This document shows, in pieces, positions 8,104 through 17,305 of a stretch of 63,537 nt of DNA (positions are counted from its first letter, which is position 1; the number at the start of each line of letters is the position of its first letter). Below the pieces are notes generated by a model. The model had not been told where the DNA came from. It saw only the letters and a list, made by a program, of their open reading frames with translations, and did no database searches. A program made the translations under genes and the position numbers. Origin of the DNA: an uncultured Faecalibacterium sp. (lineage in GTDB: Bacteria; Bacillota; Clostridia; Oscillospirales; Ruminococcaceae); assembly GCA_900551435.1 (NCBI GenBank), contig URVW01000004.1, positions 1-63,537 of the forward strand, given 5' to 3'.

Positions 8104-8703
8104 ATGCCCACACCCATCACCGCGTCCACCCTGTCTGCGCTGCTTAGCGCCGCGCTGGCGCAAAAGCCCACCCGCCCGCTGGTGCTGGCGCTGGACGGCC
8201 GCTGCGGCAGCGGCAAAACCACCCTTGCAAACGCGCTGGCGGCGCAGTTTCCCGGCTGCACCCTGCTGCGCACGGACGATTTCTATCTGCCGCTCGCCCA
8301 GCGCATCCCGGACTGGGCGCACACCCCCTGCGCCAACATGGACCTTACCCGTCTGCGGGACGAGGCGCTGCGCCCTGCCTACGCGGGGCAGACGGTGGCC
8401 TACCGGGCGTATAGCTGCCGGGAGGGGGCTTACCTGCCCCCGGCGCAGCTGCCCGCGCAGCCGCTGGTAATTTTAGAGGGCAGCTACAGCCACCACCCGC
8501 TGCTGCGCCCCTACGAGACGCTGCGGGTATTCGTGACCTGCTCAAAGCCCGAGCAGACCCGGCGCTTACAAGCGCGGGAGGGCGCCCGCTACGCGGATTT
8601 TGCCGCCCGGTGGATCCCGCTGGAGGAGGGGTATTTTGCGCAGCACGGCATTGAGGCTGCTGCAGATTTTGTGGTGGATACCACCGCAGGCGGAACGATT
8701 TGA
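8104..8703 (+). CDS. Uridine kinase-like P-loop kinase
   Basis: A 199-residue protein with Walker A DGRCGSGKTT (about residues 32-41), a TDDFYLP motif typical of uridine kinase/phosphoribulokinase relatives, and VILEGSYSHHP, which matches the Walker B-like strand of that family. The substrate is probably a small hydroxylated molecule (nucleoside or pantothenate class) but cannot be fixed. The ATG at 8104 follows AAGGAGG; a TATAAT at 8043-8048 is the likely -10. Transcribed alone, opposite to DUF3793, and lying between the two mosaic repeats. Confidence 0.75.
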   Translation: MPTPITASTLSALLSAALAQKPTRPLVLALDGRCGSGKTTLANALAAQFPGCTLLRTDDFYLPLAQRIPDWAHTPCANMDLTRLRDEALRPAYAGQTVAYRAYSCREGAYLPPAQLPAQPLVILEGSYSHHPLLRPYETLRVFVTCSKPEQTRRLQAREGARYADFAARWIPLEEGYFAQHGIEAAADFVVDTTAGGTI

Positions 8704-8807
8704 AATGGCTTCCGCTATCGGATTGCGGCACCCAGCATTCGCATCGTGCCTTGGGCGGCACTCGCGTCTTGCTGGCCGCTGCCCCAACAACTCCTCTCTG
8801 TTTCCGC

Positions 8808-9110
8808 CGCTGGCGTGCCCGCAAACTTTGCACTTTAACCGGAAACTGTACCGTCATGCTAAAGGCCCCATCCCAGAGGGGGCTGGCATCGCGTAGCGAT
8901 GACTGGGGGAGTTTACTCCCGGAGGCCACCCCTTCAGGCGCTAACGCGCCAGCTCCCCCGAGGGGGAGCCTTTGAGCTCCGCTGGGAACTTTGCCGTCAC
9001 CGCAATAAGCCGTCCCCTTGAGGGATGACTTCCCCCGCTCCGGGGGAAGATGTCGCGCAGCGACAAAAGGGGGAGTGTGGCTTGACGCGAAGCGGCAAGA
9101 CGGAAGGGGT
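8808..9110. repeat. Mosaic GC-rich intergenic repeat, right copy
   Basis: About 300 bases that share modules with the minus strand of 6660-7000, in rearranged order. The two copies flank the DUF3793 and kinase genes in inverted orientation. The whole 8704-9195 interval has no gene that I can support. Confidence 0.65.
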
Positions 9111-9145
9111 AACTGCCGGGAAAGCAAGCGTTGCACTTGAACCAA

Positions 9146-9184
9146 AAACTCCCCCTGCACCGTGAGATGCAGGGGGAGTTTAAA
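9146..9184 (-). terminator. Terminator after rfbB
   Basis: A perfect 12-bp stem, ACTCCCCCTGCA/TGCAGGGGGAGT, with five U residues on the minus-strand side, 16 bases past the rfbB stop. It can also stop plus-strand transcription from the kinase gene. Confidence 0.85.
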
Positions 9185-9195
9185 TTTACAGTCTG

Positions 9196-10260
9196 TTACT
9201 TATTCTTGTACATATCCTGATAGTAGTTCTGGTAGTCGCCGCTGGTGACGTGCTCCATCCACTCCTCGTGGTTCAGGTACCAGTCAATGGTCAGCACGAT
9301 GCCCTTCTCAAAGGGAGTCTCGGGGTACCAGCCCAGATCGTTCTTGATCTTGGTGGGGTCGATGCCGTAGCGGCGGTCGTGGCCCAGACGGTCGGCGACG
9401 TGCTTGATCAGCTCCTCGCTGATGCCCTCGTCCTGCAGACGGTCGTGCAGCTGGCTGATGATGGTCTTGACGATGAAGATGTTGGGGCGCTCGTTGTGGC
9501 CGCCCACGTTGTACACCTCGCCGATCTTGCCGCCGTTGGCCACCATATCAATGGCCTTGCAGTGATCCTCCACATACAGCCAGTCGCGGATCTGCATACC
9601 GTCGCCGTAGACGGGCAGCTGCTTGTGGTGCTTGACGTTGTTGATCATCAGGGGGATCAGCTTCTCCGGGAACTGGTAGGGGCCGTAGTTGTTGGAGCAG
9701 CGGGTAATGTTCACCGGCATGCCATAGGTGTCGTGGAAGGCCATAACGAACATATCGGCGCTGGCCTTGGAGGAGGAGTAGGGGCTGTGGGGGCACAGCG
9801 GGGTGGTCTCCATAAAGAAACCGTCTGCGCCCAGAGCGCCGTACACCTCATCGGTGGACACCTGCAGGTACTTCTTGCCCTCTTTCCAAGTCTTGGCATC
9901 GGCGTCGTACCATGCCTCCTTGGCGCGCTGCAACAGGTTGACGGTGCCCATCACGTTGCTCTGCACAAAGATTTCGGGGTTCTTGATGGAGCGGTCCACA
10001 TGGCTCTCGGCGGCAAAGTTGATGACGTAGTCGAAATCGTACTTTGCAAACAGGCTCTCCACAAGCTCCTTATCGCAGATATCGCCCTGCACGAACACAT
10101 GGCGGGGGTCGCCCTCCACGTCCTTCAGGTTTTCCAGATTGCCTGCGTAGGTCAGCTTATCCAGATTGACCAGCAGGATCTCCGGGTATTTTTTGAGCAT
10201 ATAGTGCACAAAGTTGGAACCGATAAAACCGGCACAGCCGGTGATCAGATAGGTTTTCAT
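9196..10260 (-). CDS. rfbB: dTDP-glucose 4,6-dehydratase
   Basis: A 354-residue short-chain dehydrogenase converting dTDP-glucose to dTDP-4-keto-6-deoxyglucose, second step towards dTDP-L-rhamnose. It has the NAD-binding GCAGFIGSNF (residues 8-17), STDEVYG and the catalytic YSSSKASAD with Tyr and Lys, plus RCSNNYGPYQFPEKL typical of RmlB. Last gene of the rfbA-rfbD-membrane protein-rfbB unit. Confidence 0.96.
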   Translation of the reverse strand: MKTYLITGCAGFIGSNFVHYMLKKYPEILLVNLDKLTYAGNLENLKDVEGDPRHVFVQGDICDKELVESLFAKYDFDYVINFAAESHVDRSIKNPEIFVQSNVMGTVNLLQRAKEAWYDADAKTWKEGKKYLQVSTDEVYGALGADGFFMETTPLCPHSPYSSSKASADMFVMAFHDTYGMPVNITRCSNNYGPYQFPEKLIPLMINNVKHHKQLPVYGDGMQIRDWLYVEDHCKAIDMVANGGKIGEVYNVGGHNERPNIFIVKTIISQLHDRLQDEGISEELIKHVADRLGHDRRYGIDPTKIKNDLGWYPETPFEKGIVLTIDWYLNHEEWMEHVTSGDYQNYYQDMYKNK

Positions 10261-10280
10261 AGGTCAGTATTCCTCTTTAT

Positions 10281-10751
10281 TCAGTTGTTGTTTTCCCCGG
10301 ACTGCGGGCGGGCTGCGGCGCGGGCGCGTTCCTCCTCGGCGCAGCAGTATTTTGCCACAAGGTAGAGGTTCTTGTTCATACTGTTCATGGTCTTGCCCAT
10401 GGCTTTGGTGTATGCTTCCAGCCCTTTGTTCATGCTGTGAATTTCTTCATAGGTGGCTTGGGTGTACCGCGCAAGACCCTCGCTCATGTTGCTGAGCTCC
10501 TTGTGGGTCTCTTTGGTGTACTCCACCAGTTCCGCAAAGGCGTACAGCGCCCATGCAAGGAACATTTGCAGCACCCACAGCACCACAGCAGCCACCAGCC
10601 CCAGCACGATGGCTGAAAACTGGCTGAAGGGCTTCAGCATTTCATGGACCGAACCGCACAGCATGGCCGCAAGCGCAAACGACAGCACGCACTGCACCTT
10701 TGCAAAGATCTTTAATATCTTGACAGATCTACTAAAAATCGCATCAAACAT
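10281..10751 (-). CDS. Small membrane protein with C-terminal coiled segment
   Basis: 156 residues, family not recognised. Two hydrophobic segments (about 16-34 and 44-68) are followed by an amphipathic region with repeating Met-Asn/Ser-Lys-Gly patterns (LSNMSEGLARYTQATYEEIH, about 87-105, then similar units) that suggests a coiled coil, and a charged tail. It sits between rfbD and rfbB in the same operon, which hints at a link to polysaccharide assembly; that is context only. Confidence 0.6.
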   Translation of the reverse strand: MFDAIFSRSVKILKIFAKVQCVLSFALAAMLCGSVHEMLKPFSQFSAIVLGLVAAVVLWVLQMFLAWALYAFAELVEYTKETHKELSNMSEGLARYTQATYEEIHSMNKGLEAYTKAMGKTMNSMNKNLYLVAKYCCAEEERARAAARPQSGENNN

Positions 10752-10792
10752 GATACATCCTCAGTTCTTCCGCAGGGGGTGTTCTAGAAGTT

Positions 10793-10821
10793 GTTTTCGT
10801 AAGCAGGGTGCTTATGAAAAC
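10793..10821 (-). other. Intra-operon hairpin between rfbD and the membrane protein gene
   Basis: A 13-bp stem (GTTTTCGTAAGCA/TGCTTATGAAAAC, one wobble) with a three-base loop directly after the rfbD stop. It lacks a U tract, so an RNA-processing or stability element is more likely than a strong terminator. Confidence 0.45.
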
Positions 10822-10827
10822 GGCTTA

Positions 10828-11742
10828 TTACTTCATGCCGTTTTCGCCGTCCCAATGGGCGAAGAAGCAGGCCAGAGCGTCCTTCCAGTCGCGGACATCG
10901 TTGCCCACGGTGCAGCGCAGCATCCGGTTGTCCAGTGCGCTCCACTTGGGGCGGTCGGCGCTGTCCGGGTGCTTTGCCTTGTACTCCTCGCTGGTGCAGG
11001 GAGCAACAGTGGCCTCCACGCCGGAAAGGCGGATGATCTCGGCAGCAAAATCGTACCAGGAGCAAATGCCCTCGCCGGTGCAGTGGTACAGGCCGTACTC
11101 GTGGGTCACGCACAGCTGCAAGATCTCGTGGGCAAGGTCGGCTGCGTTGGTGGGGTTGCCGCACTGGTCGTTGACCACTTCCAGCTTGCCGAACTTTTTG
11201 CCGGCATTCACGATGGTCTTGACAAAGTTTTTGCCGTAGTAGCTGTACAGCCATGCGGTGCGCACGATGAAGTGGCGGTGGCAGAACCGTTCCACATACT
11301 TTTCGCCCATGAGCTTGGTAGAGCCGTAGGCGCTGATGGGCCCGGGCAGGGTGGCTTCATCCTGCGGGATGCCGCCGTTTTCCCGGCCGGAGAACACATA
11401 GTCGGTGGAAACGTGCACCAACCGTGCGCCGGTCTTTTCGGCAGCCTGCGCCAGATTGCGGGGGCCGAGGGCGTTTGCCTTAAAGGCATCGTCGTGGTGC
11501 ACCTCGCACCCGTCCACGTTGGTGTAGGCGGCGCAGTTGATGATGATATCCGGGCGGTTGCGCCGCACGAACTCGTCCACCATCTTGTAGTTGGAGATAT
11601 CCAGCTCCGGCAGATCCACCGGGATCACCGTAGCGTTGAGCAGCTTTTCGGGGATGGGACCCAGCTCGCTGCGGCCCTCCTGCAGCTGCTTGAGCAGCTC
11701 TGTGCCCAGCTGCCCCTTGCAGCCTGTGACAATGATTTTCAT
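10828..11742 (-). CDS. rfbD: dTDP-4-dehydrorhamnose reductase
   Basis: A 304-residue SDR protein, last step of dTDP-L-rhamnose synthesis. It starts MKIIVTGCKGQLGTELL (NAD(P) motif GCKGQLG), has VSTDYVFSG and the catalytic YGSTKLMGE with Tyr/Lys. RfbC, the 3,5-epimerase that acts just before it, is not found in the window. Confidence 0.95.
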   Translation of the reverse strand: MKIIVTGCKGQLGTELLKQLQEGRSELGPIPEKLLNATVIPVDLPELDISNYKMVDEFVRRNRPDIIINCAAYTNVDGCEVHHDDAFKANALGPRNLAQAAEKTGARLVHVSTDYVFSGRENGGIPQDEATLPGPISAYGSTKLMGEKYVERFCHRHFIVRTAWLYSYYGKNFVKTIVNAGKKFGKLEVVNDQCGNPTNAADLAHEILQLCVTHEYGLYHCTGEGICSWYDFAAEIIRLSGVEATVAPCTSEEYKAKHPDSADRPKWSALDNRMLRCTVGNDVRDWKDALACFFAHWDGENGMK

Positions 11743-11764
11743 ATCAATGTGCCTTTCCTTATGC

Positions 11765-12652
11765 TTAGTAGCGCAGTTTGCCGTCGGCCACGTTCTTCAG
11801 GTGCTGGCCGTAGGGGCTCTTGCCGTAGCGCTCGGCGCTTTCCAGCAGGGTGTCACGGTCGATCCAGCCGTACTTGAAGGCGATCTCCTCCGGTGCGCTG
11901 ATCTTGATGCCCTGACGCTTTTCGATCATGTGCACAAAGTCGGCAGCCTCCACAAGGCTTTCCATCGTGCCGGTGTCCAGCCATGCAAAGCCGCGGCCCA
12001 GCAGCTGCACGTCCAGCTCGTCCTTCTTCAGGTACATATCGTTCAGGGTGGTGATCTCCAGCTCGCCGCGGGCAGAGGGCTTTACCTGCTTTGCCATCTC
12101 CACCACTTCCTTGTTGTAGAAGTACAGGCCGGTGATGGCGTAGTTGGACTTGGGATGCTGGGGCTTTTCCTCCACGCTGAGCACCTTGCCGTCCTTGTCG
12201 AACTCCACGATGCCAAAGCGCTCGGGGTCCTGCACATAGTAGCCGAACACGGTGCAGCGGCCTTTGTTCTCTGCGTTGGCCACAGCGCTCTTGAGCAGCT
12301 TGGAGAAGCCGTTGCCGTAGAAAATGTTATCGCCCAGGATCATGGCGCAGCAGTCGTCGCCAATAAATTCTTCGCCCAGAATAAAGGCCTGTGCCAGACC
12401 ATCCGGGGAGGGCTGCACCTTATACTGCAGATGGATGCCATACTGGCTGCCATCGCCCAGCAGCGCCTCAAAGCGGGGCGTATCGGTAGGGGTAGAGATG
12501 ATCAGGATATCCTGAATGCCCGCCAGCATAAGGGTGGACAGCGGATAGTAGATCATCGGCTTGTCGTAGACCGGCAGCAGCTGTTTGCTGGTGACCATGG
12601 TCAAAGGATAGAGCCGTGTGCCGGCACCGCCGGCGAGAATAATGCCTTTCAT
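11765..12652 (-). CDS. rfbA: Glucose-1-phosphate thymidylyltransferase
   Basis: A 295-residue nucleotidyltransferase that makes dTDP-glucose from glucose-1-phosphate and dTTP. The N-terminus MKGIILAGGAGTRLYPLT carries the GGxGTRL motif; KQLLPVYDKPMIYYPLSTLM and the sugar-binding EEKPQHPKSNYAITGLYFY are diagnostic. First gene of the rfb unit. Confidence 0.97.
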   Translation of the reverse strand: MKGIILAGGAGTRLYPLTMVTSKQLLPVYDKPMIYYPLSTLMLAGIQDILIISTPTDTPRFEALLGDGSQYGIHLQYKVQPSPDGLAQAFILGEEFIGDDCCAMILGDNIFYGNGFSKLLKSAVANAENKGRCTVFGYYVQDPERFGIVEFDKDGKVLSVEEKPQHPKSNYAITGLYFYNKEVVEMAKQVKPSARGELEITTLNDMYLKKDELDVQLLGRGFAWLDTGTMESLVEAADFVHMIEKRQGIKISAPEEIAFKYGWIDRDTLLESAERYGKSPYGQHLKNVADGKLRY

Positions 12653-12819
12653 ACTTGTGCACTCCTTTTTTCTTATAAAAAGATGTGCAGCTTAATTCAA
12701 AGCGGAGCTGCGTCCGCTGTAAACAATTTTGGGTCTGCCGCGTCTGCATTTTTGCAAAAGACGATAGCAGTACACTTTATTTTACTATGAAAGCACGCAA
12801 AATGCAAGAGGTGGAAAAG

Positions 12820-12856
12820 GCAGAAAGCGGCGTGCCGTCGGCACGCCGCTTTCTGC
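12820..12856 (-). terminator. Terminator of the glycosyltransferase operon
   Basis: A perfect 17-bp stem with a three-base loop (GCAGAAAGCGGCGTGCC mirrored), followed on the minus strand by CUUUUCC. It separates the glycosyltransferase genes from rfbA. Confidence 0.85.
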
Positions 12857-12886
12857 AAATCCAAAACAATCCTTTTTCGTCCCCAC

Positions 12887-13678
12887 TCACCACACAAAGC
12901 CCCACTTGGAAAAATAGCGCATCAGGCTGCGCAGCTGCCACAGAAAGGGCTTCAGGCTGCGGTGCGCCGCGCGGTGCCATGCGTGGATGGCGGTGTACTG
13001 GGGCACCAGATACGCCTTGCCCTGCGTGCGCATCTTCTGGGTAAGGTCGGCGTCCTCCACATACATGAAGTACCCCTCGTCAAAGCCGCTCACTGCCTTG
13101 AAGGCGGCAGTGTCCACCGCCGAAAAGCTGCCGGTGCAGAATTCAATTTCGGTGGGCTTTGTCAGATCTTTGTCTGCCATCAGGTAGCGGTCGTTGTACT
13201 TTGCCCAGAAGCGCAGACAGGGCAGCTGACGGTAGACCATGGCGCGCACGTTGCACCGGCGCAGCGGCAGCTGCTGGGGTGTGCCGCCCGGGAAGGTAAG
13301 CCCCGGGCGGGTCATCACCACGCCGGGGTGCGCCGCCATCCAGTCGGCAAGGTCGCTCAGGGTATCCGCTGTCAGCTGGATATCCGGGTTGAGGATAAAG
13401 TGCACCCGGCTGTGCAGCAGCGAAAGCACCGTGTTGTGCCCGGTGCCAAAGCCGCCGTTCTCCATCCGGCAGAGCACCTGCACGGTCTGCCCGGGGGCGG
13501 TGCGCAGGGTACCGTCCTTTGCGGCGGCGGTCAGCTTCTGGCCGCTGCCGTCCGGGCTTGCGTTATCCACCAGATATAAGGTAAGCGGGTAGCGGCGGGT
13601 GCAGTCCAGCACGGTCTGGGCGGCTCTGATGGCCTCCTCCGCGCCGTTATACACCACGATACAGGCCGAAAGCTCCAT
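12887..13678 (-). CDS. Family 2 glycosyltransferase (rhamnosyltransferase-like)
   Basis: A 263-residue GT-A fold protein starting MELSACIVVYNGAEEA, with VDNASPDGSG, the metal-binding region HFILNPDIQ and EFCTGSFSAVDTAAF. The ATG at 13678 is chosen because AAAGGGGG lies eight bases upstream; an upstream in-frame ATG has no such site. The C-terminus ends in a positively charged segment. Together with the neighbouring tandem transferase and rfb genes it probably adds rhamnose or a related sugar to a surface polymer. Confidence 0.82.
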   Translation of the reverse strand: MELSACIVVYNGAEEAIRAAQTVLDCTRRYPLTLYLVDNASPDGSGQKLTAAAKDGTLRTAPGQTVQVLCRMENGGFGTGHNTVLSLLHSRVHFILNPDIQLTADTLSDLADWMAAHPGVVMTRPGLTFPGGTPQQLPLRRCNVRAMVYRQLPCLRFWAKYNDRYLMADKDLTKPTEIEFCTGSFSAVDTAAFKAVSGFDEGYFMYVEDADLTQKMRTQGKAYLVPQYTAIHAWHRAAHRSLKPFLWQLRSLMRYFSKWGFVW

Positions 13679-13715
13679 CTGCGTTCCCCCTTTCGTTTCG
13701 GTTTGGGGTGAAGGC

Positions 13716-16130
13716 TCACTCCAGCGGCTTGATGTCAAAGCTGAAGTCCTCCTTCATCAGGTCAAAGTTGGGGTTCATGCAGGGGTCGCCCGCAGCCAGC
13801 TGCTTTGCCCACCGCTTCTGGAAGCGCTCCACCTCGGAGGCAAAGCGCTTGCGCTTTGCAGGGCTTTCGTCCAGCCCGCGGCTCTTGCTCTCGTAGTGGT
13901 ACAGCTGGGCAAAGGGGGTGAACACGTTGGTGTAGCCGGCCTCCCGCACGCGCACGCAGAAGTCCACATCGTTGAAGGCCACGGCGAAGCTCTCGTCCAG
14001 CCCATCCACCTGCTCGTATACGTCCTTGCGCACCATCAGGCAGGCGGCGGTCACAGCGTACACGTCCTGCGCGTAAGAGAGCCGTCCCATATAGCCGGGG
14101 TGTCCCACGGGGAAGTTCTTGTGCATGTGCGCCGCCAGCGTCAGGAAACCGAAGCCGATGCCCGCGTGCTGGATAGTGTTGTCCGGGTAGAGCAGCTTTG
14201 CGCCCACGCAGCCCACGCGGTCCTGCTGGGCGTACATGACCATCTCCTCCATCCAGCGGGGAGAGATGACCTCGGTATCGTTGTTGAGCAGCAGCAGGTA
14301 CTCGCCGGTGGCAGCCTTTGCGCCAAAGTTGTTCAGGGCGCTGTAATTGAAGCCGGTGCCCTGCCATGTGAGCACATGCAGGGTGTCCGGGTGCTCCTTT
14401 TGCAGCTGCTCATAGCAACGGAAGGTGGCAGGCTCCTTGCTGTTGTTCTCAATGATGATGACTTCAAAATCCGGGTAGGTGGTCTTGCGGTAGATGGACT
14501 CCACGCACACCCGCAGGTCGCCCGAATGGTCGCAGCTGGGGATCAGCACGCTGACCCGCCCGGGCTTTGTGATGGTGTAATCGGTCTTGTAGAAGCCCGG
14601 GGTATTGGGCACCATGGTCACCGCGTCCACCGGCACGCCCATGCGGTCGTAGTGGGCGCGCAGCGCCTTCATGGCTGCTTCCAGACAGTAGGTCTTGGCA
14701 GAGATGTTGCTGGCCACGCTGGCCGGGCTGGAACGCCAGTAGTAGAGCAGGTGCGGGATGTGCACGATCTTTTCTGCCTGCTCGGTCAGACGCAGGTAGA
14801 GGTCGTAATCCTGACTGCCGTTGAACTCTGCCCGCTCGTCGCCGCCCACCTTTGCCAGCAACGCCGCGCTGAACACGCTCAGGTGGCAGATATAGTTGTT
14901 GGAGCGCAGGTTGTCCAGCATATAATCCGGCTTGAAGTGGTAGACCGTCAAATGGTCGATGTCCCCTTCAAAGGTCACTTCGTCCGTGTACACAAAGTCC
15001 GCGCCCTGCTTGGCAATGGCTTCTGCCACATACCACAGCGCGCAGGGGTGCAGGATGTCGTCATGGTCCAGCAGGGCGATATACTCGCCGGTGGCAAGGG
15101 CAAAGCCCTGATTGGTGTTGCCCGCAATGCCCTCGTTGCTGTCCAGTTTCCGGTAGCGGATGCGGCTGTCGGTGCGGGCGCGCTCCTGCACGAGGGCACC
15201 CACGTCCGCGTCCTGTCCGGCATCCACCATGCACAGCTCCCAGTTGCGGTAGGTCTGGTTCTGCACCGAGTCCAGCAGCTCCACCAGAAAATCATGGGGG
15301 GTGTTGTACAGCGGCACCACGATGCTGATGCGCGGTGCCGCGGGCTGGTCTGCGGCCTGCCGCACCAGCAATTCCACGTCCGCAAAGCGGTCGGCGGGCA
15401 TGGTCTTACCCGGGAACAGCTTTTTGTACTCCTTTTTCGCCTTGGCCTGTGCCTTTACACCCGCAAAACCCACCCGGCGCAGAGTGGCAAAAAAGACGAA
15501 CAGTGGGAAAGTATGCCACAGCTGGCGGCACTTGCTTACCAGATACCGCAGCGGCCAGCTGGCCTTCCAGAAGGTGGAGTTGACCACGCTGTTCAGGGTC
15601 TTTTCCAAGTCCTGCTCATGGCTGCGGCTCAGGGAAAGGTCGCTGCGCAGTCGCTCCAGCTGAGCAGCCTGCTCGGCGGCGGTGCGCTCAGCCAGCAGGG
15701 TGCGCTCCCGCAAGATGTCCAGCTGCTGCTCGTAGCCGTTTTCCAGTTCCGGCAGCTCCGGGGCGTCCATGCGGCAGAACAGCGCCGTCAGCTGCTCCTT
15801 GCCGTGATCCTTCCACGCAAGCTCCCGGCAGAAACCCTGCGCGGCAAGCTGCTTTGCGCAGTCTGCCATCCCGGCGTACTCGTCGCACACCAGTAACACT
15901 TTTTCCGCCTGTATGACGGGCAGGCTGACCCACTGGGGATCTGCCACCACCAGCAGCTCCGGGGCGCTTTGCACCACCGTGGTATTCATTTTACAAAAAG
16001 CCTTTTCCAGCAGGCCGCTGTCCTCCAGCACCTGTACGCTGCGGGGAGCCAGCTCCCGCACGATGCGCTGTGCCAGTGCACGGCAGCGCTCGGCGGCCTC
16101 CTGATTTTGCTTTTCCTGATCCAACTCCAT
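13716..16130 (-). CDS. Tandem-domain family 2 glycosyltransferase
   Basis: An 804-residue protein. The first 250 residues have a divergent region and a coiled coil (about 140-185). Then come two GT2 domains: the first begins RISIVVPLYNTPHDF with the LLDHDDILHP metal site; the second begins RVSVLIPSCDHSGDL with LLLNNDTEVI and the acceptor-site region FNDVDFCVRVREAGY. Such double transferases polymerise or decorate rhamnose-rich wall polysaccharide. Start at 16130 follows TTGGAG; the alternative ATG at 16181 would lie almost at the transcription start. Confidence 0.85.
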   Translation of the reverse strand: MELDQEKQNQEAAERCRALAQRIVRELAPRSVQVLEDSGLLEKAFCKMNTTVVQSAPELLVVADPQWVSLPVIQAEKVLLVCDEYAGMADCAKQLAAQGFCRELAWKDHGKEQLTALFCRMDAPELPELENGYEQQLDILRERTLLAERTAAEQAAQLERLRSDLSLSRSHEQDLEKTLNSVVNSTFWKASWPLRYLVSKCRQLWHTFPLFVFFATLRRVGFAGVKAQAKAKKEYKKLFPGKTMPADRFADVELLVRQAADQPAAPRISIVVPLYNTPHDFLVELLDSVQNQTYRNWELCMVDAGQDADVGALVQERARTDSRIRYRKLDSNEGIAGNTNQGFALATGEYIALLDHDDILHPCALWYVAEAIAKQGADFVYTDEVTFEGDIDHLTVYHFKPDYMLDNLRSNNYICHLSVFSAALLAKVGGDERAEFNGSQDYDLYLRLTEQAEKIVHIPHLLYYWRSSPASVASNISAKTYCLEAAMKALRAHYDRMGVPVDAVTMVPNTPGFYKTDYTITKPGRVSVLIPSCDHSGDLRVCVESIYRKTTYPDFEVIIIENNSKEPATFRCYEQLQKEHPDTLHVLTWQGTGFNYSALNNFGAKAATGEYLLLLNNDTEVISPRWMEEMVMYAQQDRVGCVGAKLLYPDNTIQHAGIGFGFLTLAAHMHKNFPVGHPGYMGRLSYAQDVYAVTAACLMVRKDVYEQVDGLDESFAVAFNDVDFCVRVREAGYTNVFTPFAQLYHYESKSRGLDESPAKRKRFASEVERFQKRWAKQLAAGDPCMNPNFDLMKEDFSFDIKPLE

Positions 16131-16198
16131 GCTGATACTCCAATCCGTGCGTTTTTCCACGCAGTTATGTTTCCCGTTCATTTTTCACAAACGGATAT

Positions 16199-16227
16199 AG
16201 TATACCAAATCCCGCGGCGTTTGAGAA
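16199..16227 (-). promoter_or_regulatory. Promoter of the glycosyltransferase operon
   Basis: Minus strand: -35 TTCTCA, 17-base spacer, -10 TATACT (revcomp at 16199-16204), about 65 bases before the chosen start at 16130. Confidence 0.45.
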
Positions 16228-16258
16228 GGTTTTTCCAAAATTTCAGTTAAATAGCCTC

Positions 16259-17305
16259 TCAGCGGAACAGCCCTGCCAGCCAGCCGAACAATCCGCCGCT
16301 GCGGGTGCTGCTGGTACGGATCTGCGCCCCGGTGTAGTAGTGCTGTAAGATCTGCTTGTAGTTCATGCCCTCCTCGGCGGCATAGCCCACCGCGCCGCAC
16401 TGGCTCATGCCCACACCATGGCCAAAGCCGTAGTAGGTCATGCAGGGAGTGCCGCCGGCATCGGTGCCAAAATCGAAGCAGTAACGGGAAGAAACGAACT
16501 GGTTGATGTACCGGTAGCTGCGCCCGTTGGACACCAGCGTGTTATACTGCACAAAACCGCCCAGATCCTTGTGGGTTGTGTCGGCGCTCTGGTAAGGTTC
16601 GCCGGTGCGGCTGTCGTTATATTCTACATAGATATAGTCCTTGCCGATAGCCCGGCGCAGCAGGTTGTGGTACTGCTCCTCGTAGGGGCTTTCCACGCTT
16701 TGCAGATAGGGCACATCCGTGCCCCAAGCGTCCAGACTGGCGCAGGTGCCGTACACACCGGTCTGGGTGTTGTAGCCCGCACTGGCCGACCACACCGCAT
16801 CGCACACACTGTCGTTGTACACCAGCACCTCATCTTTGACCGCCTGCACTGCCTTGCGGATGGCGCTGCGGGCAGAGGATGGGATCTGATCGACCGGGGT
16901 GTAGATCAACGCATTGGTGGACGAGCCGTACTGCTTGTGGTATTCCAGATAGGAGTGCACCGCCACGGCCTGCGCCTTCCACGCCTGCTGCGCGGCGCTG
17001 GCGCTGACATAGCTGCCAATGGAGCCAAGCTCGGTGTAGGTGATGCCCACCAGACAATCCACCAGATCCAGCGTGACATTGCGCTTGAGCCCCTGCCCCT
17101 TGATGTTCAGGTACGGCATGGTGATCTTATCCTTGGAGCCAAACAGCCAACTGAGACAGTTTTCGTCCTCTGCGGGGATCAGGGTGGTATCGGCCCCGCC
17201 GATGGTGGTGGCAGCCGAAGCCGCTGCCGCCGGGATGCAGACGCACAGCACCGCCGCCAGCAGAAAAGCCGCCGCGCGGCGGGCAAAAGAATGCAGATGT
17301 TTCAA
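16259..17305 (-). CDS. SpoIID/LytB domain protein
   Basis: 348 residues with an N-terminal signal/anchor segment (about 10-32) and a SpoIID-type domain. The region DCLVGITYTELG carries the glutamate (about residue 92) at the position of the SpoIID catalytic Glu, and GFGHGVGMSQCGA is the family's C-terminal signature, with Cys in place of the usual Tyr. SpoIID proteins are lytic transglycosylases that act on denuded glycan. No sporulation genes flank it, so a vegetative or relict role is possible. It uses a TTG start preceded by GGAGGG. Confidence 0.85.
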   Translation of the reverse strand: MKHLHSFARRAAAFLLAAVLCVCIPAAAASAATTIGGADTTLIPAEDENCLSWLFGSKDKITMPYLNIKGQGLKRNVTLDLVDCLVGITYTELGSIGSYVSASAAQQAWKAQAVAVHSYLEYHKQYGSSTNALIYTPVDQIPSSARSAIRKAVQAVKDEVLVYNDSVCDAVWSASAGYNTQTGVYGTCASLDAWGTDVPYLQSVESPYEEQYHNLLRRAIGKDYIYVEYNDSRTGEPYQSADTTHKDLGGFVQYNTLVSNGRSYRYINQFVSSRYCFDFGTDAGGTPCMTYYGFGHGVGMSQCGAVGYAAEEGMNYKQILQHYYTGAQIRTSSTRSGGLFGWLAGLFR

